Positions 19,240 to 29,600 of a stretch of 42,885 nucleotides of DNA are shown here, in pieces (the stretch's first letter is position 1; each line of letters opens with the position of its first letter). A program made the position numbers and the translations under genes. The notes under the pieces are model-generated. The model was not told the origin of the DNA and made no database searches. It saw only the letters and a list, made by a program, of their open reading frames with translations. Source of the stretch: UBA117 sp049975245 (GTDB taxonomy: Archaea > Methanobacteriota > Methanobacteria > Methanobacteriales > Methanobacteriaceae). The stretch spans positions 1 to 42,885 of the forward strand of contig JBNGDB010000020.1 of the NCBI GenBank assembly GCA_049975245.1, read 5' to 3'.

Positions 19240-19528
19240 TCTTTCTCTATCATTTTATTTTTTTTAAATGTTGTTTAAATTAACTTAAAGTAAATTTAAC
19301 CAATTACTTTAAATAATAATTTTTTTATAAATAATTTAAAACAATTTTATTTTATAATTATAAATTTTATAATATTAAAAACAATTTTATTTTATTTATT
19401 CCATTTTTCATGAGACTAAATTGAATAAATGAATAATGTTCATTAAAAATTTTATTTTTGTAAAATTTATTTAAATTTCAAAGATTGTCATACTTTTTTT
19501 AACAATAATTTGGGGATACAAAAAAACA

Positions 19529-19576
19529 TTTATATAGTAGTTAATATAATGGTATAATATCGGAAGTATGTTGCCG
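19529..19576 (+). promoter_or_regulatory. Promoter of second amt operon with imperfect NrpR site
   Basis: A TATA box TTTATATAG (19529-19537) is followed 23 bases later by CGGAAGTATGTTGCCG (19561-19576). This is GGAA-N6-TGCC, one mismatch from the NrpR operator, in the same position relative to TATA as operator 1 of the first operon. The rest of the 530-base gap 19240-19771 is AT-rich, and no gene is seen. A weaker operator would mean looser repression. Confidence 0.5.
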
Positions 19577-19771
19577 TTATCCGATACGTGTAAAATACTG
19601 TTGGGGGTGTAATCTATATTCCAACATAGATCTCTTAATAAAAAAATATAAGCATTAATATGCATTATTTGAGTTAACGAACGCCCCATAAGTAATAAAT
19701 TGGAGTAATATAAAATTATATTGATAAAAAAATCTTAAAATAAGAATAACTAATTAAAGGAGGAAATTGTA

Positions 19772-20986
19772 ATGGATGTTCTTAATTCTGGTGATACAGC
19801 GTGGATGTTAATTTCCACTGCTTTGGTAATTTTAATGACCATTCCTGGCGTAGCATTATTCTACGGAGGTCTTACCAAAAAGAAAAATGTTTTAAATACC
19901 ATGTTCCTATCTCTAATAGCCTTTGCCGTTACGAGCCTGATCTGGGTAATTTATGGATACCAGTTTGCTTTCGGTGAAAATATGCTAATGGGATTTATAG
20001 GAAACCCCATGAACCTGTTTATGAGCGGTATAGGAGTAGATACCCTATTTGGTACAATTCCACTTAGTGTTTTTATAGCGTTTCAGTTAACCTTCGCCGC
20101 TATAACCGTAGCCCTAATATCAGGTGCAATTGTTGAAAGAATGAAATTTAGCGCATGGTTAGCTTTTATCCCCCTGTGGATATCGCTAGTATATGTTCCT
20201 ATCGCCCACTGGGTGTGGGGAGGAGGATGGTTAGCCAGTCTAGGAGCACTTGATTTTGCAGGAGGTGCAGTAGTCCACATTAATTGTGGTGTGGCAGCAT
20301 TAGCATTAGTACTGCTTCTAGGAACCCGAAAAGATAGAAAATTACTACCACATAATTTAGGATACAGCACTATAGGTACGGCCCTGCTATGGTTTGGTTG
20401 GTTTGGATTCAATGCAGGTTCTGCACTTGCTGCAGGTGGATTAGCAGGTTCTGCATTCATAGTAACCAACACTGCCGCTGCTGCAGCTATGATTTCCTGG
20501 ATAATAATGGATGTTATCAAAACTGGTAAACCAACATTGCTTGGTGGATTATCCGGTGCAGTAGCAGGTCTAGTGGCCATAACCCCTGCTGCCGGTTTCG
20601 TAGACGTACCTGCAGCCGTGATAATTGGATTTGTAACTTCAATCATATCATACTATGCAATAACTACACTCAAAGATCGTTTAGGATATGATGATGCCTT
20701 AGATGTATTTGGAATACACGGTATGTCTGGTATATGGGGTGCTCTTGCTACTGGAATATTTGCAGCACCATTCATAAATGAATTAGGTACCGGACTTCTC
20801 TATGGTAATCCCGGTCAACTGGGTATACAAATCATCTCTATCGTAGCTGTAATGGCTTACTCGTTTGTAGTAACCCTGATATTAGGAAAAATTATAGACA
20901 TGACGATAGGTCTAAGAGTTGAAGAAGTAGAAGAAATTGAAGGATTAGATACTAGTCTTCACGAAGAAACTGGTTACAGAATATAA
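19772..20986 (+). CDS. amt: Ammonium transporter Amt (second copy)
   Basis: A 404-residue Amt with the same layout as the first copy. It has the full 'DFAGGAVVHINCG' and 'DVFGIHGMSG' histidine motifs and a GlnK-binding tail 'LDTSLHEETGYRI'. It begins after a strong AAAGGAGG ribosome site. The two Amt proteins are close paralogues, the local result of a gene-pair duplication together with glnK. The spacing to its glnK is only 13 bases. Confidence 0.95.
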   Translation: MDVLNSGDTAWMLISTALVILMTIPGVALFYGGLTKKKNVLNTMFLSLIAFAVTSLIWVIYGYQFAFGENMLMGFIGNPMNLFMSGIGVDTLFGTIPLSVFIAFQLTFAAITVALISGAIVERMKFSAWLAFIPLWISLVYVPIAHWVWGGGWLASLGALDFAGGAVVHINCGVAALALVLLLGTRKDRKLLPHNLGYSTIGTALLWFGWFGFNAGSALAAGGLAGSAFIVTNTAAAAAMISWIIMDVIKTGKPTLLGGLSGAVAGLVAITPAAGFVDVPAAVIIGFVTSIISYYAITTLKDRLGYDDALDVFGIHGMSGIWGALATGIFAAPFINELGTGLLYGNPGQLGIQIISIVAVMAYSFVVTLILGKIIDMTIGLRVEEVEEIEGLDTSLHEETGYRI

Positions 20987-20999
20987 TGGAAGTGATGAT

Positions 21000-21338
21000 A
21001 TGAAAGAGATAGTTGCAATTATTCGACCCGAAAAATTAGAAACTGTGAAACAGGTTTTGGAAGAAGTAGGATGTCGTGGACTTACAGTTACAGAAGTAAA
21101 AGGACGTGGAAGACAATTAGGTCTAACTGAAAGCTACCGGGGGCGTGAATACAAAGTGGATCTTCTGCCAAAAACTCGGCTGGAAATCGTTGTAAATGAC
21201 CAACACGCTGAAAAGGTAATAGAAACTATTGTAAAAACTGCCCAAACAGGGGACATAGGAGATGGAAAAATTTTCATATCCCCGGTTGAAGAAGTAGTTA
21301 GAATTAGAACAGGAGAAAGAGGCGAAACAGCTGTTTAA
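21000..21338 (+). CDS. glnK: PII signal protein GlnK (second copy)
   Basis: This 112-residue PII protein has T-loop 'ESYRGREYKVDLLPK' with Tyr51 and an intact C-terminal signature. It is very close to the first GlnK and differs mostly by conservative exchanges. The ribosome site GGAAGTGATGAT sits right at the amt stop, so it is co-translated with the second amt. Confidence 0.95.
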   Translation: MKEIVAIIRPEKLETVKQVLEEVGCRGLTVTEVKGRGRQLGLTESYRGREYKVDLLPKTRLEIVVNDQHAEKVIETIVKTAQTGDIGDGKIFISPVEEVVRIRTGERGETAV

Positions 21339-21531
21339 GCAGTAAAACCCCTCTTTATTTTTTTTAAATTTTTTATACTTAATTAAAAATCCTAATAATT
21401 CTCAATTATTAAATTAATTTAAGAAAATGGCTAATAATTTAGTATATAATTAATTTAATAATAAAAGAGAATTTGAATGATAATTAAATTTTTTGAAAAA
21501 AAATTATTTTTAATAATAAATTAAAGATTAT

Positions 21532-22413
21532 TTACCATCCACGGCTTTGTAGTTTTTCTGAATCTGGTATTTCACTCATTTCAAGTCCAGGCATTGCTTT
21601 ACCTAAGTTACGAGAAACATCAGCCAGAATTTTAGGATTATTATAGTTAGTAGTCGCATCAACAATAGCTTTAGCAACTTTTTCCGGATTTTCGGATTTA
21701 AATATACCAGAACCTACAAAAACACCGTCTGCACCAAGTTGCATCATCAAAGCTGCATCTGCAGGGGTGGCAACACCTCCAGCAGCGAAATTTACTACTG
21801 GCAAACGTCCTAATTCTTTCACTTCTTTAACTAAATCCAAAGGAGCTTCTATTTCACGAGCAACACTCCATAGCTCCTCTTCAGTTTTGTCTTGAAGTTC
21901 TCTTATCCCACCCATAATTTTTCTCATATGTCTAACTGCTTCAACAACATTACCAGTACCTGCTTCCCCTTTAGTACGAATCATTGCTGCTCCTTCATCT
22001 ATCCTTCTAAGAGCTTCGCCTAGATTTCTTGCACCACAAACAAAGGGAATTGTGAAATTTTTCTTGTCTATATGATACTTTTCATCAGCAGGAGTTAATA
22101 CTTCACTCTCATCTATCATATCCACTCCTAATTCTTGAAGAACTTGTGCTTCTACAAAATGACCTATTCGAACTTTGGCCATTACTGGAATAGAAACTGC
22201 TTCAATTATTTCCTCCACTTTGCCTGGATCGGCCATTCGGGCCACTCCACCCGAAGATCTAATATCGGCGGGAACTTTTTCCAGGGCCATGACCGAAACA
22301 GCCCCTGATCTTTCTGCAATTTCCGCTTGTTCTGCGTTGACCACATCCATGATCACTCCGCCCTTTGTCATCTTTGCAAAACCCTTCTTCAAGACATCAG
22401 TACCATGTCGCAT
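21532..22413 (-). CDS. pdxS: Pyridoxal 5'-phosphate synthase subunit PdxS
   Basis: This 293-residue PdxS forms the dodecameric barrel that makes PLP from ribose 5-phosphate, glyceraldehyde 3-phosphate and ammonia supplied by PdxT. Conserved blocks are 'GGVIMDVVNAEQAEIAERSGAVSVMALE', 'VMAKVRIGHFVEAQVL' with a catalytic lysine, 'RTKGEAGTGNVVEAVRHMR' and 'VNFAAGGVATPADAALMMQLGADGVFVGSGIF', here named only by parts. No pdxT is in the window. The gene stands alone. Confidence 0.96.
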   Translation of the reverse strand: MRHGTDVLKKGFAKMTKGGVIMDVVNAEQAEIAERSGAVSVMALEKVPADIRSSGGVARMADPGKVEEIIEAVSIPVMAKVRIGHFVEAQVLQELGVDMIDESEVLTPADEKYHIDKKNFTIPFVCGARNLGEALRRIDEGAAMIRTKGEAGTGNVVEAVRHMRKIMGGIRELQDKTEEELWSVAREIEAPLDLVKEVKELGRLPVVNFAAGGVATPADAALMMQLGADGVFVGSGIFKSENPEKVAKAIVDATTNYNNPKILADVSRNLGKAMPGLEMSEIPDSEKLQSRGW

Positions 22414-22669
22414 AATATTCCTCCTATTAATTTAACGATCAAGCTTGTAAACATTTTTTTACTAAAAAACAAATTTTCATAACACCAAAATTCCTAAATT
22501 TTATCTGTTATATGTATTTGTCTTTATACAGTTTAACATTATAAACTTTTATTTTTAAATATTAAATACTTTTGATTAGAAATTTCTAAAGTACAAAAGA
22601 TTAAATATGAAGATATAAATAATGAGTTAATTAAATATAGAATATATAATTTTCTGAAAGTGATAATTT

Positions 22670-22867
22670 ATGGTTGAAACACAAGTATTTACAGGATCAC
22701 TTATTTATTCACACGTATTACCAGTAGTACTCGGTTTTTTTAGTGTGATATTTCTTGCAAATGGTATAATGGATAGAAACATGACCTATACTATAATTGG
22801 AATTGCCCTATTTTTATCGGCAGGTATACTTCCATTTTTAATACTACCCCTCGTAATTGGAGTATAA
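22670..22867 (+). CDS. Small hypothetical membrane protein (65 aa)
   Basis: A 65-residue protein with two to three hydrophobic segments ('VLPVVLGFFSVIFLANGI' and 'YTIIGIALFLSAGILPFLI') and a short charged turn 'MDRNM'. It starts at ATG after AGTGAT. I do not recognise a family. It stands alone between pdxS and the PfkB gene on the opposite strand, so it has its own promoter. Real coding is likely from the ribosome site and the clean membrane layout. Confidence 0.6.
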   Translation: MVETQVFTGSLIYSHVLPVVLGFFSVIFLANGIMDRNMTYTIIGIALFLSAGILPFLILPLVIGV

Positions 22868-22960
22868 TTTAATGGTTTTTAATTAACCTTTTTTTAATTT
22901 TAATATGATTTAATCACTAAATAATTTAAATACATTTATTTAATCTACCTAGTATTTTGT

Positions 22961-23878
22961 CTAATTTAATGTTTTTTTAGGATCATTATTTAATAAACTT
23001 AATTTTTTCTGAATATCTTCCAATTTATAATTGAAAAAACCTTTCTTCTCCAGTTTCATACTGGATATAATTGATGCAAACCGTCCGCATTCCTCCAAAT
23101 TATCGGTTTCAAACCTTTTGGCTATGTAAGCAGCCATAAATGTGTCACCTAAACCAGTAGGATCAATTACTTTATCAGGTGCAAATGAGGAAATTTTATA
23201 AAATTTATCAGCTTTTTTTGAATATATCAATGCACCTCTATCTCCGCAAGTTATTATAACTTCTTCAGGACCATGAACCGCTAATATTTTGGATATGCTT
23301 TTTAAATCAGAATTATTAGAACCTAGAATGATGCGAGCCTCATTTTCATCTATGAAAAGACGTTCAACATACTTTAAAAAGATAGAATAGTCATCCCATG
23401 GTTTTAAAGATATTTTATCATTATTCAAAAATCTCAAATAACCCTGGGCACCGAGACATATGGGAATATCAAATTTAGATAGGTATTTATAAGTTTCTAT
23501 GGGAATGTCAAAGGGAGATAATGGTCCTAACAAAATAGCATCGTAAGATGAAAAATCTTTAACTGCTAAATCCTTTATATTAATTGGATTATGGGGTATT
23601 ATGGCTTTTTGGATTCTATGATTGGGATCTGAGTTTGGATATATATTGTAAAACTCCATGGTATGTTCTACTGAGATGGGGATTAAATTTATATTTTCAG
23701 GAAAATAATGAGTGAAATTTTCATCATGGGGTGATACTGTAACAAAAGCGTCAACATCTATATTTAAACTTTTAAAAACCCCTGATTGATAGTAAACTGG
23801 GCCTCCCACGGATTTATAATTAAAATCGTTTTTAATTATGGTGTCGCAGGTTAAAGGACCTATTAAAATAACTTTCAT
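22961..23878 (-). CDS. PfkB-family carbohydrate kinase
   Basis: A 305-residue ribokinase-type sugar kinase. The second PfkB signature 'DPTGLGDTFMAAYIA' near residue 240 contains the catalytic Asp. The N-terminus 'LIGPLTCDTI' is the usual first strand with a Gly pair in 'SVGGPVYYQSG'. The phosphate acceptor cannot be read from sequence. It lies 71 bases after the HisA/HisF-like gene on the same strand, so both may serve one pathway. Confidence 0.85.
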   Translation of the reverse strand: MKVILIGPLTCDTIIKNDFNYKSVGGPVYYQSGVFKSLNIDVDAFVTVSPHDENFTHYFPENINLIPISVEHTMEFYNIYPNSDPNHRIQKAIIPHNPINIKDLAVKDFSSYDAILLGPLSPFDIPIETYKYLSKFDIPICLGAQGYLRFLNNDKISLKPWDDYSIFLKYVERLFIDENEARIILGSNNSDLKSISKILAVHGPEEVIITCGDRGALIYSKKADKFYKISSFAPDKVIDPTGLGDTFMAAYIAKRFETDNLEECGRFASIISSMKLEKKGFFNYKLEDIQKKLSLLNNDPKKTLN

Positions 23879-23949
23879 TATCTTATCCTCAAAAAATTGA
23901 TATATAGTAAATCTATGGGTCTTATTTTGTAATTATAGTTAATAAACTA

Positions 23950-24639
23950 TTATAATAAAATATTTAAACTTATCTCACCTTTATGCAGGGCCGTACCAAT
24001 CAAAAACATTTCTGCGCCTTCTTCTCTTAAAACATCAATATCTTTCGGCCTTATGCCCCCACCTAGTATTATTGAAGTTCCTGGTGTAGAGAATTTCTTT
24101 ATATAATCTTTTTTAAAGCCACTTTCACTTCCCACTCGGGAAATATCCAATAAAATAACTTCTTTAGGCTTTAATTTATCTATTTTTTTAATAAATGTTT
24201 CAGTATCAATTTCTAAATATTTACTATAAAGTCTATCCTCTTTAATGTCTATACTTATAATAATTCTATCTTTTATATCGCCTTTTAGTAGATGATCTAA
24301 ATCGTCCAATTTTTTTAAGGTCTCGGTAGCCACTATTACTTTATCAGCAATATTTAATGCATCTTGAACTTCCTGAATAGAAGATGTTCCACAATCCAAC
24401 ATAACTGGCAATACCTTATTTACTTCTTTTATAATTTCTGCATTGCTTCCCACATTTTCAATAGCATCTAAATCAGCGATATAAATTCGTGAAGCTCCTG
24501 CCATTTTTAATGAAGAAGCAATTTCATGAGGATGGGGATTATTATTAAATACTGTTTGGAGTGGTTGGTAAGTATCACGTTTACCTGCTTTACCAGAAAC
24601 AGCTATACCATCTTTTAAATCTAAAACTGGAATTATCAT
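23950..24639 (-). CDS. HisA/HisF-related TIM-barrel protein
   Basis: This 229-residue barrel resembles HisA/HisF ('IIPVLDLKDGIAVSG', 'IYIADLDAIENVGSN', 'ILGGGIRPKDIDVL'). It belongs to the methanogen/methylotroph 'HisA/HisF-related' subgroup rather than to true histidine enzymes, because it is shorter and lacks the usual second-half substrate motif. Relatives cluster with C1-carrier genes in methylotrophs, so a role in methanopterin or methanofuran synthesis has been suspected; this is not shown here. It is followed by the PfkB gene. Confidence 0.75.
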   Translation of the reverse strand: MIIPVLDLKDGIAVSGKAGKRDTYQPLQTVFNNNPHPHEIASSLKMAGASRIYIADLDAIENVGSNAEIIKEVNKVLPVMLDCGTSSIQEVQDALNIADKVIVATETLKKLDDLDHLLKGDIKDRIIISIDIKEDRLYSKYLEIDTETFIKKIDKLKPKEVILLDISRVGSESGFKKDYIKKFSTPGTSIILGGGIRPKDIDVLREEGAEMFLIGTALHKGEISLNILL

Positions 24640-24768
24640 TTATTTTCATCCTATTAATATAATATTTTAATCTTTAATATAAAAAGATAAAACTAATTAA
24701 TAAGTAAAGCACTTATTTAATTAATTTAAAAAAAAGAATTTTTAGTGGATATTTAAAAAAATATTAGG

Positions 24769-25098
24769 TCAATCTTCCACCATGATTAGTTTACCTGAAT
24801 CAGGATCCTTGTAAACCTTTCCCATTTCTACATATCCACTTCCTTCTCCAGAAGATTGGGGAGTGTCATTTATTTCTTTACCCATTTCAATTTCAGCTGC
24901 TTTTTGCATGGCTTCCATTGTTTGCATTTTCTCCTCTGGAGTGGCATCACTAAATATTACGCTTTGCATATTCCAGGAGATAACTATAAAAACTAAAAAC
25001 CCAACAGAAAGCACCAACATGGCATCTACTAAATTGGCAGTACCGGCCATTGGATCTTCTTCATGATCAGCTGATAAAAGGCGTCTGCGTCTTAGCAT
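24769..25098 (-). CDS. DUF2149, ExbD-like membrane protein
   Basis: This 109-residue protein has a basic cytoplasmic start (LRRRR), then 'DPMAGTANLVDAMLVLSVGFLVFIVISW'. That single helix carries an Asp near its start, like the proton-carrying Asp of ExbD/TolR. An external domain follows, ending in 'GYVEMGKVYKDPDSGKLIMVE'. The DUF2149 family regularly follows ExbB/TolQ-type genes. Its start overlaps the end of the ExbB-like gene by 32 bases, so the two form one complex. I infer a proton-driven motor for the neighbouring CobN-like and DUF2162 proteins. Confidence 0.8.
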   Translation of the reverse strand: MLRRRRLLSADHEEDPMAGTANLVDAMLVLSVGFLVFIVISWNMQSVIFSDATPEEKMQTMEAMQKAAEIEMGKEINDTPQSSGEGSGYVEMGKVYKDPDSGKLIMVED

Positions 25099-25735
25099 TG
25101 TTTAAAACCTCCAATACAGCTTCAGTTAATGTTTCAATGTTGGACAGATTTTCTTCGTACCATCTTCTTCTAATTTTAGATATGACATAAGCCACCCCAC
25201 CAGCTGCTAATCCAACCACAGTAGTGTCAAAAGCTATTATTATGGCTTCGGATAGTCCCTGTATGTCACCAGCGCCTAAAGCTGCTAATCCCGGACCCAT
25301 AGGAATTAAGGTACCCATCAAACCTAGTGTGGGGCCTAATCTGGTTACTACATCAGTTTTTTCTAGACTTTTAGCTGCTTTAAGCTCCTCGTTTTCAATT
25401 AATTTTTTGGCTAAAGCTTCTCTTGACTTTTCACCAATATCACTATTGGATGCCAGATTGATTAAGATATCTTTGTATGATTGGGGCATACTGCTTTTTT
25501 CAACAACAGTGATAACCTTTTCTGGACTGGCAGGATTAGAAATGGATCTTATCACACTTTCTATTTCCGTGACATTAAACTTAATTCTACTAGTATATTC
25601 TGAAATCATACCTCCGAAACTAATTATTGCATATATCATAAAGATTAGAAGACCTACTATAACGGGGATAAGAAGACTCTGGGCTATTACGTGTAAACTA
25701 CCACTTAACATTTCACTTCCAGGTATTGCTACCAT
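25067..25735 (-). CDS. MotA/TolQ/ExbB proton channel protein
   Basis: A 222-residue protein with three membrane helices: one near the N-terminus ('LLIPVIVGLLIFMIYAIISF'), a large cytoplasmic loop, then 'LGPTLGLMGTLIPMGPGLAAL' and 'IAFDTTVVGLAAGGVAYVIS', which carry the polar Thr residues of the TolQ/ExbB channel. In bacteria such channels use the proton gradient to power outer-membrane or envelope work through ExbD. This archaeon has no outer membrane, so the load must be something else on the cell surface, with the CobN-like protein the first candidate. Confidence 0.88.
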   Translation of the reverse strand: MVAIPGSEMLSGSLHVIAQSLLIPVIVGLLIFMIYAIISFGGMISEYTSRIKFNVTEIESVIRSISNPASPEKVITVVEKSSMPQSYKDILINLASNSDIGEKSREALAKKLIENEELKAAKSLEKTDVVTRLGPTLGLMGTLIPMGPGLAALGAGDIQGLSEAIIIAFDTTVVGLAAGGVAYVISKIRRRWYEENLSNIETLTEAVLEVLNNAKTQTPFIS

Positions 25736-25750
25736 TGAATCACCTCTCTA

Positions 25751-26455
25751 TTATTCAATTAATGGACTCCTTTTTTTTGTACTGTAAACCCCGATAATTA
25801 TTAATACTATCATTATAATTATCACATATACCAATGTTGTTGCTGATGGTACTGTTAAAGGAGTTATATCGGATGTAATAACTGTATTTATGTTAGGAAG
25901 CACTATGGCTGATGCTAAAAAGTATAATCCAACAAAAAGCATGAAATTTCCCAGTAATACTGGGTAGGGCTTTTTCGAAATTTTCACTATATATCCTGAT
26001 GCTAGATAGGACAATCCTATAGTAATGCTTAAAAATAATGCAGCATATTGTCCTATTACAAAGGCTGATGCCCCTATAATAGGCGAAACTAATACTATTG
26101 ATACAAGTACTGCCCCAAAACAACAAGGGCATGGCGCTATCATGGCCCAGCATGAAGCGGATGCATGATTTTTTTTATGAAGCTTCCACTCTTTAATAGT
26201 ATGAAATCCTGCATAGAATATCACCACCGCCAAAATTAGCATTATTACAAAATTATAGTCATATATCGACTTTTGTAGAACATTCATGTAGCCTTCTGCT
26301 AATTTGGTTAGAATTAAAATACCTAAACCATATCCTATTGCGATTGCTGCTGCAACTTTTTTGGAAAGACCGGCAAATCCAGTTGCCAGCCCTATTTTTA
26401 GCCCGAAGATTAGAACAGCAGTTAATACTCCCAATTTCCATAATAAATCTAACAT
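25751..26455 (-). CDS. DUF2162 putative membrane transporter
   Basis: A polytopic membrane protein of about 234 residues with six or more helices, matching DUF2162, a family annotated as a putative transporter. A cysteine cluster 'SCWAMIAPCPCCFGAVLVS' lies just after 'KLHKKNHAS' (about residues 115-140), a possible metal or heme-handling site in the membrane. The ATG at 26455 is chosen because GGATTGAT precedes it; TTG at 26464 is possible. It ends 15 bases before the ExbB-like gene, so the three small membrane genes form one operon behind the CobN-like gene. Confidence 0.78.
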   Translation of the reverse strand: MLDLLWKLGVLTAVLIFGLKIGLATGFAGLSKKVAAAIAIGYGLGILILTKLAEGYMNVLQKSIYDYNFVIMLILAVVIFYAGFHTIKEWKLHKKNHASASCWAMIAPCPCCFGAVLVSIVLVSPIIGASAFVIGQYAALFLSITIGLSYLASGYIVKISKKPYPVLLGNFMLFVGLYFLASAIVLPNINTVITSDITPLTVPSATTLVYVIIIMIVLIIIGVYSTKKRSPLIE

Positions 26456-26645
26456 GTTAATCAATCCAAATATAGTTTTTAATTATATAATAATTTCTAT
26501 TTAATTCTTATTATTACTAAACATGAAAAAATCCTTGTAATTGTAATAACAGATTAATTATTACTTTTTTCAGTATTACAGGAAATTTAATGTTAATTAT
26601 ACAAATTTTAAAATTTACTGTATTTTTTAATTTATATTTTTATTT

Positions 26646-26678
26646 TTTTAAAAAAAAATATGGAGGATATAAATCCTC
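26646..26678 (-). terminator. Hairpin and T-run after the CobN-like gene
   Basis: On the minus strand GAGGAT (26678-26673) and ATCCTC (26668-26663) form a perfect six-pair stem with a four-base loop. A long T-rich run follows within ten bases. It lies just beyond the CobN-like stop and would end or reduce transcription before the DUF2162 gene. The remaining 226-base gap may hold a second promoter. Confidence 0.6.
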
Positions 26679-26689
26679 TCAAAAAAAAT

Positions 26690-29600
26690 TCATATCTTTT
26701 TTAAACCTCTAAAGTATCCAAAACCAATCAATCCCACGATTAGAACCACACCCACTAATGCATATGCAGGTAGACCACTTTGAGAAGAACTTTGTGCATC
26801 TGATTTTGAAACCTCATAGGATTTAGCACTTTCAGATGTTTGTTGGGATTCACCTACATCTGATACAGAAACTTCTGATATGGTTGAAGATTCTCCAACA
26901 GATGTTTGGCCAGTTACATCAACAGTAGATGGATTGCTACCAGGATTGATAGTGCTTTGTTCATTAGGATTAGCTCCTGGGAGTGTAACTGATTTTCCTG
27001 TTGCCTGTGTTAATACATTGTTGAACTGTTGTAATTCAAGTGGACTTAATGAAGACATTTGGACCAACCATTGATTGAAGGCCAGATTAGCACATGTGTG
27101 ATGACAGCATGTCACACCATACTTTATATTAGACTCTAAATAGGAATTAGCCAGTCTAGTTGTGGTTGTCAGATCTGCATTCCACATATTTCGGTGGATA
27201 GCTTCCAGCATCCATGCCACCGTTGATTTGAATGCATGGGGATTAGCTGCTATGAACTGGTTGCGTATCTCATCATTGAACACGTATGTTTCAGCAACTT
27301 CTTGCCACATCCAATCTTTAACACTATCCGGTGTAACTGCACTCCAGCCAAATAAATGTCCAATTTCACTTGAAATTTCATTAGCTCCTGAAAATCCTTC
27401 ATTTAGCATTCCTTCAATCCATTTAGGATTATAAATACGTGTTCGAAGTTCAGTTGCTAGGAAACTGTCAAATGCCTCAATTCTTGGATTTAAACGGGTG
27501 TTAGCAATGTAAATGCTTACATCACGATCAGATACGGCGTTTACAGCCATGCTGAGACCGCCTAAATATTGATACACGTCATCATTATCCAGAGTGGCAT
27601 AGGTTCCGTCTCTAATTTGGACTGTGGCCTCCACATTACTTAACTGATTGGTGAATGAATTCAGATTTTTAACGGCGTAAGTATTCCTTCCATAGATATA
27701 AGACATCTTGGATAGGTAAGTGTCCACCAAGTCTGACTGATCATCCCATCCGGTTGTATTAGGGACTAGACTGCTCACACCGGTTCCATATGCTTCTTGA
27801 CATGGCCCGTATATTCTTGCTCCGGCTAATAGTTTCGCGTCTTCCTGGGTCATTCCACTGGCTAAGTAGGTGTTTAGATCATTTTGGTAATGCTTTTTAA
27901 GATAATTTTCCTCATCGGTTTCATCAAGTGCCATTATCTGTCGGAAAGCATCATCTAACATCTCGATGGAATAACTGAATGTATCTCTGAATAATCCGCT
28001 AATAGTTACTAGAACATCGACTCTAGGACGGTTTAGTTCAGATAAAGGTGTGACCTTAATTCCATTAAACCGGCCGGATTTCCAATCTGGTTCAGCGCCC
28101 ATTAACCTCAGAATCATTGCTATTGTTTGTCCATTAGTACGCATTGTTTCAATAGACCATAGTACCACGCCAACTTGTTCTGGGTAATGACCATTTTCTG
28201 CAAAGAAGGTAGTTAATAAATCATCCGCCATCTGCTTACCAATCTTCCAAGCTGCTGTGTCTGGTGCAGTCCTTGGGTCGAAGGAATAGAAGTTCATTCC
28301 AGTTGGTAAGACATCAGGTTTTCTTATGGGACTTCCTGCAAGATCTGCTGGTACAAATTCTCCGCTTAGTGCTAGTAAAAGGTTTCCGATTTCATAGTTT
28401 TGGATGAGTTTTTCTCTTAGGCTCTCTCTATATGCTTGATTATCTCTTTCTTCTGGGTTGAAACTTACAATTGATTCTATCATTGCATCCAGCAGTTCAC
28501 CATCCAGTGGAACTCCAAATGTATGAAGTCCATATGGCATTAATGTTTCAGCTATATCTTCTAATGAATGTTCCGTTACGTCAAGAACATCATCAAAAGG
28601 AGTGTTAACCAAATCCAAATATAATTGCTGGTCTAGATTCAACTGGATTATCAAGTCAATAATTTCTGCTTGTAAAACTGCTTTTCTCTGTTTATCAGTA
28701 GTTGTTTCATAGCTGTTGATTAGATCATTTAAGTTTGCCAGGTCGCCGTAGAGGCCTGAACAAATCATTGGCGGGATGTTGTGGTCAATAATAACTGCAT
28801 ATCCCCTTCGTTTTGCTTGTGTTCCTTCACCAGGATTTTCTACTATGTATGGATAGATGTTAGGAATGTTTCCTAATAATACATCCGGCCAGTCATCTCC
28901 ACCTAATCCAACACTTCTACCGGGAAGCCATTCCAGGGTTCCGTGTGTTCCTAAATGGATTACTGCATTTGCCATGAACTGATTTTGTAGCCACATGTAA
29001 AAGGCAATATATTGATGGTGAGGTGGTAATGTTGTGGAATGTCTGATTTCCTCAGGATTTTCACCCCACCCACGCATCGGTTGAGGTCCTAAAAACAGAT
29101 TTCCTAACATAATTCCAGGTATTACTATTTGATCACCATAAACCATCACATTTCCCGGTGCTGGTCCCCATTCATTTATTACCTCTTGTTTAAGCTCTTC
29201 TGGTAATGAATTGAACCACAGTATGTAATCACTGACAGGTATAGTCAATGCTCCGGCTTGTAAAACCTTTTCAAGTTCACCTGGAGCCCAAGTACCCACA
29301 TTATTTCCGGCATTCAAGATTAAATCCTCGATTTCATCTCTGGTGTACTCTGGAACGTCGTAGCCATTAATTCTTAAAGCAATCAGAATCTCAGATATAC
29401 TATCAATAACATTGAGATATGAAGCATTTACTCCGTCTTTTCCGCCTCCAATATTGTAGTATAAAAGAGCTAATTTTTTATCCTGGTTTGGAAGCTGGCT
29501 AAGTTGTATCCAGTTATAAACTCTTTCTGAAATCCTTTCAATCCTATCGGGTAGGGGAGTGTACTGTTTAATTGTTATTCCTGTTTCGGGGTCTTTTTCA

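Noticed and set aside
19471..19689. 72-codon minus-strand frame between glnK and the second amt
   Set aside because: It covers the amt promoter and operator-like site, has no family match and no convincing ribosome site.
20083..20646. 187-codon minus-strand frame inside the second amt
   Set aside because: It is the antisense of a conserved Amt coding region, with Ala/Pro/Thr-rich composition caused by codon use on the other strand.
25224..25787. 187-codon plus-strand frame over the ExbB-like gene
   Set aside because: Antisense to a well-conserved gene; no ribosome site and no family match.
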